Of a DNA stretch of 64,000 bases, positions 18,276-25,478 are shown one piece after another. This DNA comes from Sphingobium sp. Cam5-1 (lineage in GTDB: Bacteria > Pseudomonadota > Alphaproteobacteria > Sphingomonadales > Sphingomonadaceae). The notes beneath the pieces were generated by a model. The model was not told the origin of the DNA. It saw nothing but the letters and a program-made list of their open reading frames with translations, and did not search any database. Position 1 is the stretch's first letter; each line of letters starts with the position of its first letter. The position numbers and the translations under genes are program-made. Where the stretch lies: positions 1,736,001 to 1,800,000 of the forward strand of contig NZ_CP065138.1 in the NCBI RefSeq assembly GCF_015693305.1. Reading direction: 5' to 3'.

Positions 18276-19316
18276 TCATGACGCGGCGTTCGTCCACGCG
18301 GCCTGCAAGTAGTCAACCGTCCGACCCTCATCGCGGTCAACAAATATGATTTTAGCAGGAAACGATACTAGATTTCTTGCATCAATCAAAAGATCATAAA
18401 ACGGCTTGTCTGCCGTAAAAAATAAATCAGTCTTGAAAAGGTGGACGGCATGCAGGTTGTCGCCTGCATTACTAGCTTTAATGCGCTGTTCCAGTTGAGC
18501 TTCCCAAATCGCAGCTCTCAATATATTTAAGGGGACGTTTTCCGCTTTTACCTCTGAAAAGCAGAATATATCGAACTCTTTAGTCGATCGCAAAGCGTCG
18601 GAAGCAATGACATGGTCTGTGCATATCTGAAAGTCTAATCCACCGGCAAGGCGCTCACCAACGGACTGCCACCATGTAATCATAAAATCGATACGCCATT
18701 TATCCTCAAAATTGTCTATGGGCCAACGGCGCACCTCCTTTCCGGTTACTTTGTCGAAAACGATCCCATCAAACTCCTTTCTCTGAGAGTTTTTTTGAAC
18801 GCCCTTCGTCTCATCTTTGAGCCAGTGATGTCGTTGGGCGACCTGAGCTCTTTGCTCGACCGCATCAGTTGAGCCGTGGCGCAGGTCATCGAAGACCACT
18901 CGACGTCCCTCCTTCACACCTTCCAAGCGCGAAGAAGTAGAAACCAGCGGCGTCAACCATTCTGGTCTGCACCTGCGCACTTCACCGATGAATTCCTGGG
19001 CGACTAGCTCGATGATCCAGTCGTCAAGAAACGTACATATCCGACCTACTGAAAGGTATCGCTCCCGCCGGACTTGAAGGTCCGGTATACGGTCCATTTC
19101 AGCGATGGCGGCATCTGGAAAGATGACTGCTGCAGCATTGGACTGAATCCAATCGCAAACTTCTTCTAGTTCGCCCTTTCGAGCGATCCGCGAAAATATG
19201 TTGCTGTCGAAGTAGAGTTTCCGGTTCAAGAACGGCCTCAAAAGATTGCTGGGGAAATTTCCCGCGAGGTTAATCTTGCCGAACTGATGCGCGAGAGGCC
19301 TCCGTTCGTCCGGCAT
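18276..19316 (-). CDS. PIN-like domain protein of the inserted element
   Basis: 346 aa from ATG 19316; a TTG at 19436 would give 386 aa. No strong ribosome site marks either start. Seen: LYFDSNIFSRI at about residues 34-44, the first strand and first acidic residue of PIN-type nucleases; an acidic AAIAEMDRIPD segment; and near the end HLFKTDLFFTADKPFYDLL with a TxDxxF/Y pattern like the last acidic site of PIN domains. The middle 150 residues are unassigned. PIN proteins are metal-dependent RNases, often toxins or RNA-processing enzymes, so a defence or addiction role is possible but inferred. No antitoxin gene is adjacent. AT-richer composition suggests transfer. Confidence 0.6.
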   Translation of the reverse strand: MPDERRPLAHQFGKINLAGNFPSNLLRPFLNRKLYFDSNIFSRIARKGELEEVCDWIQSNAAAVIFPDAAIAEMDRIPDLQVRRERYLSVGRICTFLDDWIIELVAQEFIGEVRRCRPEWLTPLVSTSSRLEGVKEGRRVVFDDLRHGSTDAVEQRAQVAQRHHWLKDETKGVQKNSQRKEFDGIVFDKVTGKEVRRWPIDNFEDKWRIDFMITWWQSVGERLAGGLDFQICTDHVIASDALRSTKEFDIFCFSEVKAENVPLNILRAAIWEAQLEQRIKASNAGDNLHAVHLFKTDLFFTADKPFYDLLIDARNLVSFPAKIIFVDRDEGRTVDYLQAAWTNAAS

Positions 19317-19390
19317 CGTATGATGCTGAGTGGCGCCGCTTGCGCGCGAACGAGTAGCATATGGCGCATCAGTCCACCTCCCGTCCCAAT

Positions 19391-19408
19391 TGGTCACTTG
19401 GGTGACCA
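19391..19408. promoter_or_regulatory. Operator-like palindrome upstream of the PIN-like gene
   Basis: TGGTCAC-TTGG-GTGACCA, perfect 7-bp arms with a 4-bp centre, about 75 bp upstream of ATG 19316. It has the shape of a dimeric regulator's operator. If translation starts at TTG 19436 the site would instead be coding. Confidence 0.35.
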
Positions 19409-19470
19409 GGATTTCCGATGCGACGGCCGCCGCCAACTCGCTGTTTCTGGCTCATTAATCTGTTAATTTT

Positions 19471-19493
19471 CCATGCGACGTTTTGTCGCATGG
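19471..19493. repeat. Subterminal palindrome at the fliL side of the insertion
   Basis: CCATGCGAC-GTTTT-GTCGCATGG, perfect 9-bp arms with a 5-bp loop, about 40 bp inside the fliL-side boundary. It shares ATGCGAC and TCGCATGGA with the structure at the other end. Confidence 0.75.
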
Positions 19494-19532
19494 AGTGACG
19501 GAAAAATTAACATGAAATCCAATGTTTTCAGG

Positions 19533-19566
19533 CTATTGGATCACGAAATTTGTAAAATAAACGTTA
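19533..19566 (-). repeat. fliL 3' end, second copy (fliL-proximal boundary)
   Basis: The current last 34 bp of fliL, repeated at 18023-18056 with 31/34 identity and the same encoded peptide. If this is an attachment-site pair, one of the two copies was brought by the element. Confidence 0.9.
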
Positions 19567-20183
19567 TCTATGCCGCCATAGCCCGTCTTTTGCTTCAAAA
19601 TATCGTTTATGACGCCCTTTATGCGCCCCTGGAGCTGGCGTTTGCCTTCGGGCGTCGCCAGCATCGTTTCGGGCTGCTGCGCGAGCATCATCAGAACCTG
19701 GCTGCGAATCGCCATCTCGTGGGTCTTGATCGCCTCGATCACGCGCAGGTCGTAATAGGTCGATACAGCGACCGAAATCTGGGCGAAGGCGTCGGTGTCC
19801 GACATGTTGGAGGTAAAGGGCGCCTGCAACTGGAAATAGGTCGCCTGATAGGCGGCCGGATTGGCGGGCGTGGGCAGGTCGATGCCCTTGCCCGGCTTGT
19901 GCGCGGGCGCATGCGTGCCGCCACCTCCGCCTTCGCCGCCTTCGCCATGGCCTTCACCACCCATGCCATGGGCCTTGGCCACTTCCTCGGCGCTCTCGCC
20001 CGCCAGGACGAGGACCGGCTTGTTGGGATCTTCCTTGGGGCCTTCTTCCTTGGCGCTGAAGAAACCGGCGGCATAAAGCCCGCCAGCTGTTCCCGCGCCA
20101 CCCAGAACGAGCGCGGCGGCGGCCAGCAGGATCATCTTCATGCCCCCGCCCTTTTTCTTCTTCGCCTTCGCCTCGTCGCTCAT
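19533..20183 (-). CDS. fliL: Flagellar basal body-associated protein FliL
   Basis: 216-aa single-pass membrane protein that surrounds the stator and stabilises motor output. Seen: a lysine-rich cytoplasmic start (AKAKKKKGGG), one transmembrane helix (MILLAAAALVLGGAGTAGGLYAAG), a periplasmic linker unusually rich in Gly, Glu and His (residues about 72-100), then the FliL domain and the conserved end NVYFTNFVIQ. The last ten codons and stop are duplicated 1,510 bp downstream because of the insertion. Precedes fliM in the ancestral operon order. Confidence 0.94.
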   Translation of the reverse strand: MSDEAKAKKKKGGGMKMILLAAAALVLGGAGTAGGLYAAGFFSAKEEGPKEDPNKPVLVLAGESAEEVAKAHGMGGEGHGEGGEGGGGGTHAPAHKPGKGIDLPTPANPAAYQATYFQLQAPFTSNMSDTDAFAQISVAVSTYYDLRVIEAIKTHEMAIRSQVLMMLAQQPETMLATPEGKRQLQGRIKGVINDILKQKTGYGGIDNVYFTNFVIQ

Positions 20184-20211
20184 CTACCGGTCCCCCGAAT
20201 GTCCTTAAATC

Positions 20212-22056
20212 CTATGCGTACCGCGCGCGCGCCCTGTCATGGGCGGCGGGCTGCGCGTCTGCATGGTTAAGAACGGCAGGATCGCCGGAACCTTTAGGGC
20301 CAAAGCCGTTATTTTCGCGCCCCTGCCAGCGGTTTTGATGACCCTGGGGCTGGCCCATATTCTGGCCGCCATTCTGCGCCCAGGCGGACGTTTGAGAGCC
20401 CTGCTGCGACTGTTGCTGCTGCTGCTGCGACGAGGACTGACTGGCCGTCTCGGCGCGATGCGCTTCGGCGACAGCGGGCGCACGTTCGACCTTCACCTCG
20501 GCGATACGCACGGCGGCGAGGCCTGCGTCCAGCTTCAACCGGTCGCTATCCTGACGCAAGGCCATTTCCGCCGCCTCGCTGGCAACGGTCAGGCTGACAG
20601 CGGCGCCATCCGTATCATGGCGAATGTCCACCTGCACGGCGCCAAGATGGTGCGTATCGATCTGGAAACGCCCCTGCGCGCCATTTGCGGACAGCCCGGC
20701 GATATCGCGGGCCAGCCCGTCGATCCACTGGCCCGATACGCCCATGTCGACGACCTGAGCGCCAAGGCTGGCGGACAGGTCAGGCGAGGGCGAGGCGATT
20801 GCCAAGGACGGCGCGGCGCCCTGCGGCGCAGAGGCGGCAGGAACGGTCGGAACCACGTCAGAGGGCGGTGGAAGGATGGAGGGATCGAACGCTGTGTCGG
20901 CAGGACGAGCCGATGCATCGGCTTTCGCATGAGCGGCGGCCGAGACCTGTTCACCAACCCGCACCGACGCGCCCGTTTGGCGCGCGGCCACCTGTTCACG
21001 CACGATTTGCAGCAGGGCAATCGCTTCTGCCTTCATTGGCTTGCCGTTCAGGACTGGCGCTGCTGCCACGGCAGGTTCGGGCGCCGGGCTTTCGTTTCCG
21101 GCAGTTGCAACGGGTGCCTCGGGAACCGCTGACGGAATCTTGCCCTCACGGCGCGCGGCCTGCTTGTCAGGAACGATCCCTCCAGCTTCGCGCGGTAGCG
21201 GCGAGCCTTTCGGCGCCGGTGGCGTCGCCCCCGCCATCGCGGGCATGTTTGACGTAGCGGCGGTGTCTTGCGGATTGTCCGCCGACGCCTGATCTGCGAC
21301 CACCGGCACGGAAGCGATCGGCGGAACATCCGCAGCTACCGCGACGGGTTGCGGCGCTGGCGCCACAGTCACGGCATCCTGCTGCGGCAGTTCAGTCTTC
21401 GCCTTTTCCTTGCGGGAAGATTTTGTGGGGACCTGAGGAGCGTCCTCTACCACCGGACTGATCGCTTCCGGCGCTGCGTCGTCCTTACGGATGTCCGGGC
21501 GCGGCTTGGGCAAGTGAAGGGGTTCGACCACTTGTTCCGGTTGTTCCGCTTGTTTCGCTTGTTCCGGCAATGCGGCTTCAGGCAGAATGGGCGCTTCGTT
21601 CGGCAAACCTGCCTCAGACTTCACGGGAAGTCCGGCAGGCTCGACCTGTGCCTGCTCATCGATTGGCGCATCAGCAGCCTGCTTGATGAGACCCAGCGCT
21701 CGGCCAGGCGGCAATGATGACGGCAAATCCTTGCCAGCGGCAACCGCTATGGCAAGCCCGTGCGGCACATGACCATGCGCAGGCGTGGCCTCTGGCTGAC
21801 CGATGTTCATGGGAAGAATCGGGGTGGTTGCAGCAGCATCCTGCCCCTCAACGCCGGGAATCTCTGGCAGGGCGACGGCGGCATCCTGCGCGTCAATCTG
21901 CGGCAGGGCCGGAGAAGCGCCAGGCTCTTCGACCATGGTGCCATTAAGCAGCGCGGCGAAGTCCGCCGTATCGCCCGGTGCGGCTGGCTGAATCGCCGCG
22001 ACGCCCGGCGAGGCCGAGGAAAAAAGCAGTGCCTTCAGGCTGGAAAGCATGTTCAT
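20212..22056 (-). CDS. fliK: Flagellar hook-length control protein FliK
   Basis: 614-aa secreted molecular ruler that triggers the FlhB specificity switch. Seen: a long low-complexity Ala/Pro-rich N-terminal and middle part (export signal and ruler), and a compact C-terminal FliK domain (about residues 470-560: WIDGLARDIAGLSANGAQGRFQI, LGAVQVDIRHDTDGAAVSLTV) followed by a Gln-rich tail. Start taken at ATG 22056, 9 nt after AGGAG; ATG 22065 abuts that site and ATG 22050 is also possible. The start overlaps nothing but abuts the fliJ stop. Divergent N-region is normal for FliK. Confidence 0.85.
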   Translation of the reverse strand: MNMLSSLKALLFSSASPGVAAIQPAAPGDTADFAALLNGTMVEEPGASPALPQIDAQDAAVALPEIPGVEGQDAAATTPILPMNIGQPEATPAHGHVPHGLAIAVAAGKDLPSSLPPGRALGLIKQAADAPIDEQAQVEPAGLPVKSEAGLPNEAPILPEAALPEQAKQAEQPEQVVEPLHLPKPRPDIRKDDAAPEAISPVVEDAPQVPTKSSRKEKAKTELPQQDAVTVAPAPQPVAVAADVPPIASVPVVADQASADNPQDTAATSNMPAMAGATPPAPKGSPLPREAGGIVPDKQAARREGKIPSAVPEAPVATAGNESPAPEPAVAAAPVLNGKPMKAEAIALLQIVREQVAARQTGASVRVGEQVSAAAHAKADASARPADTAFDPSILPPPSDVVPTVPAASAPQGAAPSLAIASPSPDLSASLGAQVVDMGVSGQWIDGLARDIAGLSANGAQGRFQIDTHHLGAVQVDIRHDTDGAAVSLTVASEAAEMALRQDSDRLKLDAGLAAVRIAEVKVERAPAVAEAHRAETASQSSSQQQQQQSQQGSQTSAWAQNGGQNMGQPQGHQNRWQGRENNGFGPKGSGDPAVLNHADAQPAAHDRARARYA

Positions 22057-22057
22057 A

Positions 22058-22483
22058 TCATACATCTCCTGTCCGCTGCATCCGGCGGTAGCGCGGCAGC
22101 GCCGCCAGCTTGGTTTCCCGCCATTCCTCCAGGTCCGCGCGGGCGCGATCCTTGAGCTTTTCGGCGATTTCGCGATCCCGATTGGCCGCCAGGGTAAGGC
22201 CTTCCTTCGCCTCAACCTTGCGGCGCGCATCGTAGAGCGCACCATCCAGCTGACGGCCAGCCTGCTCCAGCCGACCAGCAAGTTCCTGCATTGCTGCAAA
22301 ATTCGCGCCAGTTGCCATGCCGGGATTGGAAAAAAGATCGCTCCGCACCTTCCGCAGCCTGTCGGCGTTACGCTCGATGCCGTCTGCTTCGTCGCGGGCG
22401 CGGGCGGTTTCAGCGACAGCCATGGCATGTTGCACATGGCGGACGCGCAGCACGCGCTGGCGGGTTTTGAGCGGACCCTTCAC
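22058..22483 (-). CDS. fliJ: Flagellar export chaperone FliJ
   Basis: 141-aa coiled-coil protein that sits in the FliI ATPase ring and couples it to the FlhA gate. Seen: an almost wholly helical, charged sequence with heptad-like Leu/Ala spacing (MAVAETARARDEADGIERNADRL, ELAGRLEQAGRQLDGALYDARRK in separate helices). Sequence identity of FliJ is generally low, so assignment relies on length, coiled coil and location between fliI (4-bp overlap) and fliK. Confidence 0.82.
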   Translation of the reverse strand: MKGPLKTRQRVLRVRHVQHAMAVAETARARDEADGIERNADRLRKVRSDLFSNPGMATGANFAAMQELAGRLEQAGRQLDGALYDARRKVEAKEGLTLAANRDREIAEKLKDRARADLEEWRETKLAALPRYRRMQRTGDV

Positions 22484-23814
22484 GCGCCAAACTCAGCGAT
22501 CAGCGCGCCAGCGCTGGTGTCGAGGTCGATGCGGCTCTTCTGATCCTGCCGGATGAAGTCGAGGATTTCCTGTCGGCGCTGCACGGCTTCGTCGATCACC
22601 GGGTCATTGCCGGGACGATAAGCACCCATCAGGATGAGGTCGCGATTTTCCTCATAAGCGGCCCAGAGGCGGCGGTAGGCGGCGGCGGCCATGCGATGCT
22701 CGTCCGGCACCACATCGGCCATGACGCGCGAGAGCGACTTGCCGATGTCGATGGCCGGGAAGATCGCCTGTTCCGACAGATGGCGCGACAGAACGAAATG
22801 CCCGTCAACGATGGCGCGGGCAGCGTCCACGATTGGGTCGTCGGTATCGTCGCCATCGGCGAGAACGGTGTAGAGCGCGGTGATCGAACCGCCGGTGCGG
22901 GCATCGACGCCAGCGCGTTCCACCAAACGGGGAATCAGCGCAAGGGCGGAGGGCGGATAGCCCTTCATTGCGGGCGGTTCACCAAGAGCGAGGCCGATCT
23001 CGCGCTGGGCATGGGCGCAGCGGGTGAGGCTGTCGATTAGCAGCAGCACCTTCTTGCCGCGTGCGCGGAAATATTCGGCGATGGCGGTGGCGCGGGCGGC
23101 GGCGCGCAGGCGCAGCACCGGAGGATGGTCGGCGGGCACGGCGACGACGATCGACTTATTCATCGAATTTTTGAGCTTGGTTTCAAGGAAGTCGCTGACT
23201 TCGCGGCCACGTTCGCCGATCAGGCCCACGACGACGATGTCGGCTTCGGCTCCGGCGATCATCTGGCCCATCAGGACCGACTTGCCGACCCCAGACCCTG
23301 CGATGATGGCGATACGCTGGCCGCGCCCGGCGGTAAGCAGCGCGTTGACGGCACGGACGCCAAGGTCGAACGGTTCGGTGACGCGGCCACGGTCGAGGAC
23401 GTTGCCCTTCACGCCGTTGAGCGGCCAGCTGCCGCCCGCGATGATCGGTCCCTTGCGGTCGAGCGGCTGGCCCATGGCGTCGATGACGCGGCCGATCAGG
23501 CCCTCGCCCACCTGCACCATATTCGCCTGGCTGTCCGGTTCGACGCGCGCGCCATTTTCCAGCGGCACATCATTGTCGAGCGGCACGAGCAGCGTCTTGT
23601 CACCACGAAAGCCGATGACTTCGGCGCGGCAGATTGTGCCGTCCGATGCGATCACCCGCGCGCCCGCGCCGATCGGCTTGCGGAAGCCTGTGACCTCCAG
23701 CATGCCTGCGTCGTGGCTGACCAGCCGTCCCACATGGCGGGGTGCACGGTTCTGGACTTGCAGATGGTCGAACAGGCTTTCGGCCTGGGCAAGCGAAGCC
23801 TTGATCATGCCCAA
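22480..23814 (-). CDS. fliI: Flagellar export ATPase FliI
   Basis: 444-aa F1-beta-like ATPase that energises substrate unloading at the export gate. Seen: N-terminal beta-barrel region, Walker A IAGSGVGKSVLMGQ (about residues 167-180), GLIGERGREVSDFLE, Walker B KVLLLIDSLTRCAHAQREIGLA in parts, and the C-terminal helical domain. It lies between fliH (7 bp) and fliJ (4-bp overlap), the standard order. Confidence 0.97.
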   Translation of the reverse strand: MGMIKASLAQAESLFDHLQVQNRAPRHVGRLVSHDAGMLEVTGFRKPIGAGARVIASDGTICRAEVIGFRGDKTLLVPLDNDVPLENGARVEPDSQANMVQVGEGLIGRVIDAMGQPLDRKGPIIAGGSWPLNGVKGNVLDRGRVTEPFDLGVRAVNALLTAGRGQRIAIIAGSGVGKSVLMGQMIAGAEADIVVVGLIGERGREVSDFLETKLKNSMNKSIVVAVPADHPPVLRLRAAARATAIAEYFRARGKKVLLLIDSLTRCAHAQREIGLALGEPPAMKGYPPSALALIPRLVERAGVDARTGGSITALYTVLADGDDTDDPIVDAARAIVDGHFVLSRHLSEQAIFPAIDIGKSLSRVMADVVPDEHRMAAAAYRRLWAAYEENRDLILMGAYRPGNDPVIDEAVQRRQEILDFIRQDQKSRIDLDTSAGALIAEFGA

Positions 23815-23821
23815 ATCCCCT

Positions 23822-24460
23822 TCATGAACGACCTTCCATATCGTCCATCAGCGCGCGCAGGCGCGACAGGCGCACGTCCGGGCCATCCTCGACCCAGCCG
23901 TCAGCCGTTTCGAGACGTACGCAACCACGATGCATGGCAGGGTCGCCGACCAGCTTCACGCCGATTGCCTCGCCTTCCAGCATGGCGACATCGTCGGGAT
24001 GCAGGTGCAGCGCGCTCTTGTCCTCATTATCCTCGATAAAGGCGGCGACAGCGTCGCAGCGCTGCACCAGCCGCTCCAAATCGATTTCGACCTCGCCGAC
24101 GATCTGTTCGACCAGCCGGACGACCGTGGCCGACAACATGGTGGACAGCATGCCGCTGGGCGCGGGGGAAAGATTTTCCAGCGCTTCCGCCAAGCGCGCG
24201 CGCGCTTCGGCATCGGCGGCTGCGGCGTCGCCGACGACCCGACATCCTTCATCGAAGCCGAGGGTGAAGGCTTCCATCCGCGCCTGCTCGATAATGTCTT
24301 CGTCGGTCATGGCGGGCACGGTATCGTGCATCGCCCTGCCGGACGCGGGAGCCGCGTCGGAATAGAGGCTGCGGAAGCTGCCGCTCTTCACCTGTCCCAT
24401 GCCGCCCAAGGGGATGCTGGACGCATCCTGGCAGCTGCTGGCGTCCCAGACCTTAAACAA
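23822..24460 (-). CDS. fliH: Flagellar export ATPase regulator FliH
   Basis: About 212 aa. Peripheral stalk-like protein that links FliI to the C-ring. Seen: acidic N-terminal part, an Ala/Glu-rich helix (ADAEARARLAEALENL), and the C-terminal FliH/HrpE-like domain (VRLVEQIVGEVEIDLERLVQRC, HPDDVAMLEGE, VRLETADGWVEDGPDVRLSRL). I place the start at TTG 24460 because AAGGGG lies 7 nt before it; a GTG at 24478 is possible but has no ribosome site. The start overlaps the end of fliG by 8 bp. Confidence 0.85.
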   Translation of the reverse strand: MFKVWDASSCQDASSIPLGGMGQVKSGSFRSLYSDAAPASGRAMHDTVPAMTDEDIIEQARMEAFTLGFDEGCRVVGDAAAADAEARARLAEALENLSPAPSGMLSTMLSATVVRLVEQIVGEVEIDLERLVQRCDAVAAFIEDNEDKSALHLHPDDVAMLEGEAIGVKLVGDPAMHRGCVRLETADGWVEDGPDVRLSRLRALMDDMEGRS

Positions 24461-25478
24461 AGTCGTTCCCCTTGCCACCCAGCATGATGGTTCCCGCGTC
24501 AGCCATGCGGCGCGCGGTGGCGATGATGAGCTTTTGCGCCTCCATCACCTCTGCAAGGCGAATGGGGCCGCGTTCCTCGATCTCGTCGGCGATCGCCTGC
24601 GCCGCGCGGGCGGACATGGCGCCGAAGATCTTGCCCTTCAGCATCTCGTTCGCGCCCTTTAGCGCCACGACCAACACGGAGCTGTCGATGGTGCGCATCA
24701 GCGTGCCCATATTCTTGTCATCCATGTCGATCAGGTTATCGAACACGAACATCTCTTCTTCGATCGTCTGCGCGATCATCTTGTCGCGCTTGGCGACGGC
24801 CTTCATGATCCGCTGCTCATTTTCCTTGCGGACATTGTTCATGATCGCGGCCGCTTCGATCGTGCCGCCGCGCTGCGATGCCGCACCCTGCTTCTTGGAC
24901 GTGGAACCGCGCAGCAGAAGCTGCTCCAGGTCGTCAAGCGCCTCGTTCGACACGGGGCCGAGCGTGGCGATGCGATAGACGATCTCTTCCTGATATTCGG
25001 CGGGAAGCAGTTGCAGCACATCGGCGGCGACGGGCGCTTCCAGATGAGCGAGCACGATCGCCATGATCTGCGGATGCTCCGCCTCGATCAGGGAAGCCAC
25101 TTCCTTGGCGTCCATCCACTTCAGCATTTCCAGCTGGGTGGAGCGGGTTGGCGGGGTGATGCGCGCCAGGATGGTTTCCGCGCGTTCTTCGCCCAACGCC
25201 TTGGTCATCGCACCGCGGATATGGCGGGTCGCGCCATATCCGATGGTGGTGCGCTTCTTCGCCTTGGTCACGAAATGGTCGAGCGCCTCATTGACTTCCT
25301 CGACCGCGACATCGGCGACATCGTACATCGCATAGCCAAGCTGGCGGACTTCGTCGGGTTCCAGGCGCGAGAGGATCTGCGCGGCTTCATCCTCATCGAA
25401 CAGCATCAGGAGGACGGCGGCGGCAGCGCTACCTTTGATCGCACCAAGACCATTTGGGGCTTCCATGGCTTCAGCCAT
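24453..25478 (-). CDS. fliG: Flagellar motor switch protein FliG
   Basis: 341-aa C-ring protein that contacts the MS ring (FliF) and the stator MotA. Seen: N-terminal ARM-like region (LMLFDEDEAAQILSRLEPDEV), the middle-domain EHPQIMAIVLAHL motif that binds FliM, and the C-terminal torque domain with charged helix residues (MSARAAQAIADEIEERGPIRL). Overlaps fliF by 8 bp and fliH at its 3' end. Confidence 0.97.
   Translation of the reverse strand: MAEAMEAPNGLGAIKGSAAAAVLLMLFDEDEAAQILSRLEPDEVRQLGYAMYDVADVAVEEVNEALDHFVTKAKKRTTIGYGATRHIRGAMTKALGEERAETILARITPPTRSTQLEMLKWMDAKEVASLIEAEHPQIMAIVLAHLEAPVAADVLQLLPAEYQEEIVYRIATLGPVSNEALDDLEQLLLRGSTSKKQGAASQRGGTIEAAAIMNNVRKENEQRIMKAVAKRDKMIAQTIEEEMFVFDNLIDMDDKNMGTLMRTIDSSVLVVALKGANEMLKGKIFGAMSARAAQAIADEIEERGPIRLAEVMEAQKLIIATARRMADAGTIMLGGKGNDFV

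Larger units (their letters stand above)
18023..19566 (-). mobile_element. Putative 1.5-kb genetic element inserted at the 3' end of fliL
   Basis: The DNA between the two 34-bp fliL-end copies (18057-19532, about 1.48 kb) separates fliL from fliM, which are adjacent in standard operons. It is visibly AT-richer than its flanks, holds one gene for a PIN-like protein on the operon strand, and has related palindromes near both ends. Direct duplication of a gene 3' end is the mark of site-specific integration. No integrase or transposase is encoded in it, so it would be a non-autonomous element or cargo remnant. The 218 bp from 18057 to 18275 and the stretch beyond 19316 hold only the palindromes and no convincing gene. 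Confidence 0.65.

Noticed and set aside
18223..18312. 29-codon plus-strand frame with an AGAAGG upstream, inside the insertion (possible small antitoxin)
   Set aside because: Too short, overlaps the 3' end of the PIN-like gene on the other strand, and has no recognisable features.
18023..19566. Insertion-sequence transposition as the origin of the fliL-fliM insert
   Set aside because: No transposase gene, no terminal inverted repeats at the boundaries, and the 34-bp duplication differs by synonymous changes, unlike a fresh target-site duplication.
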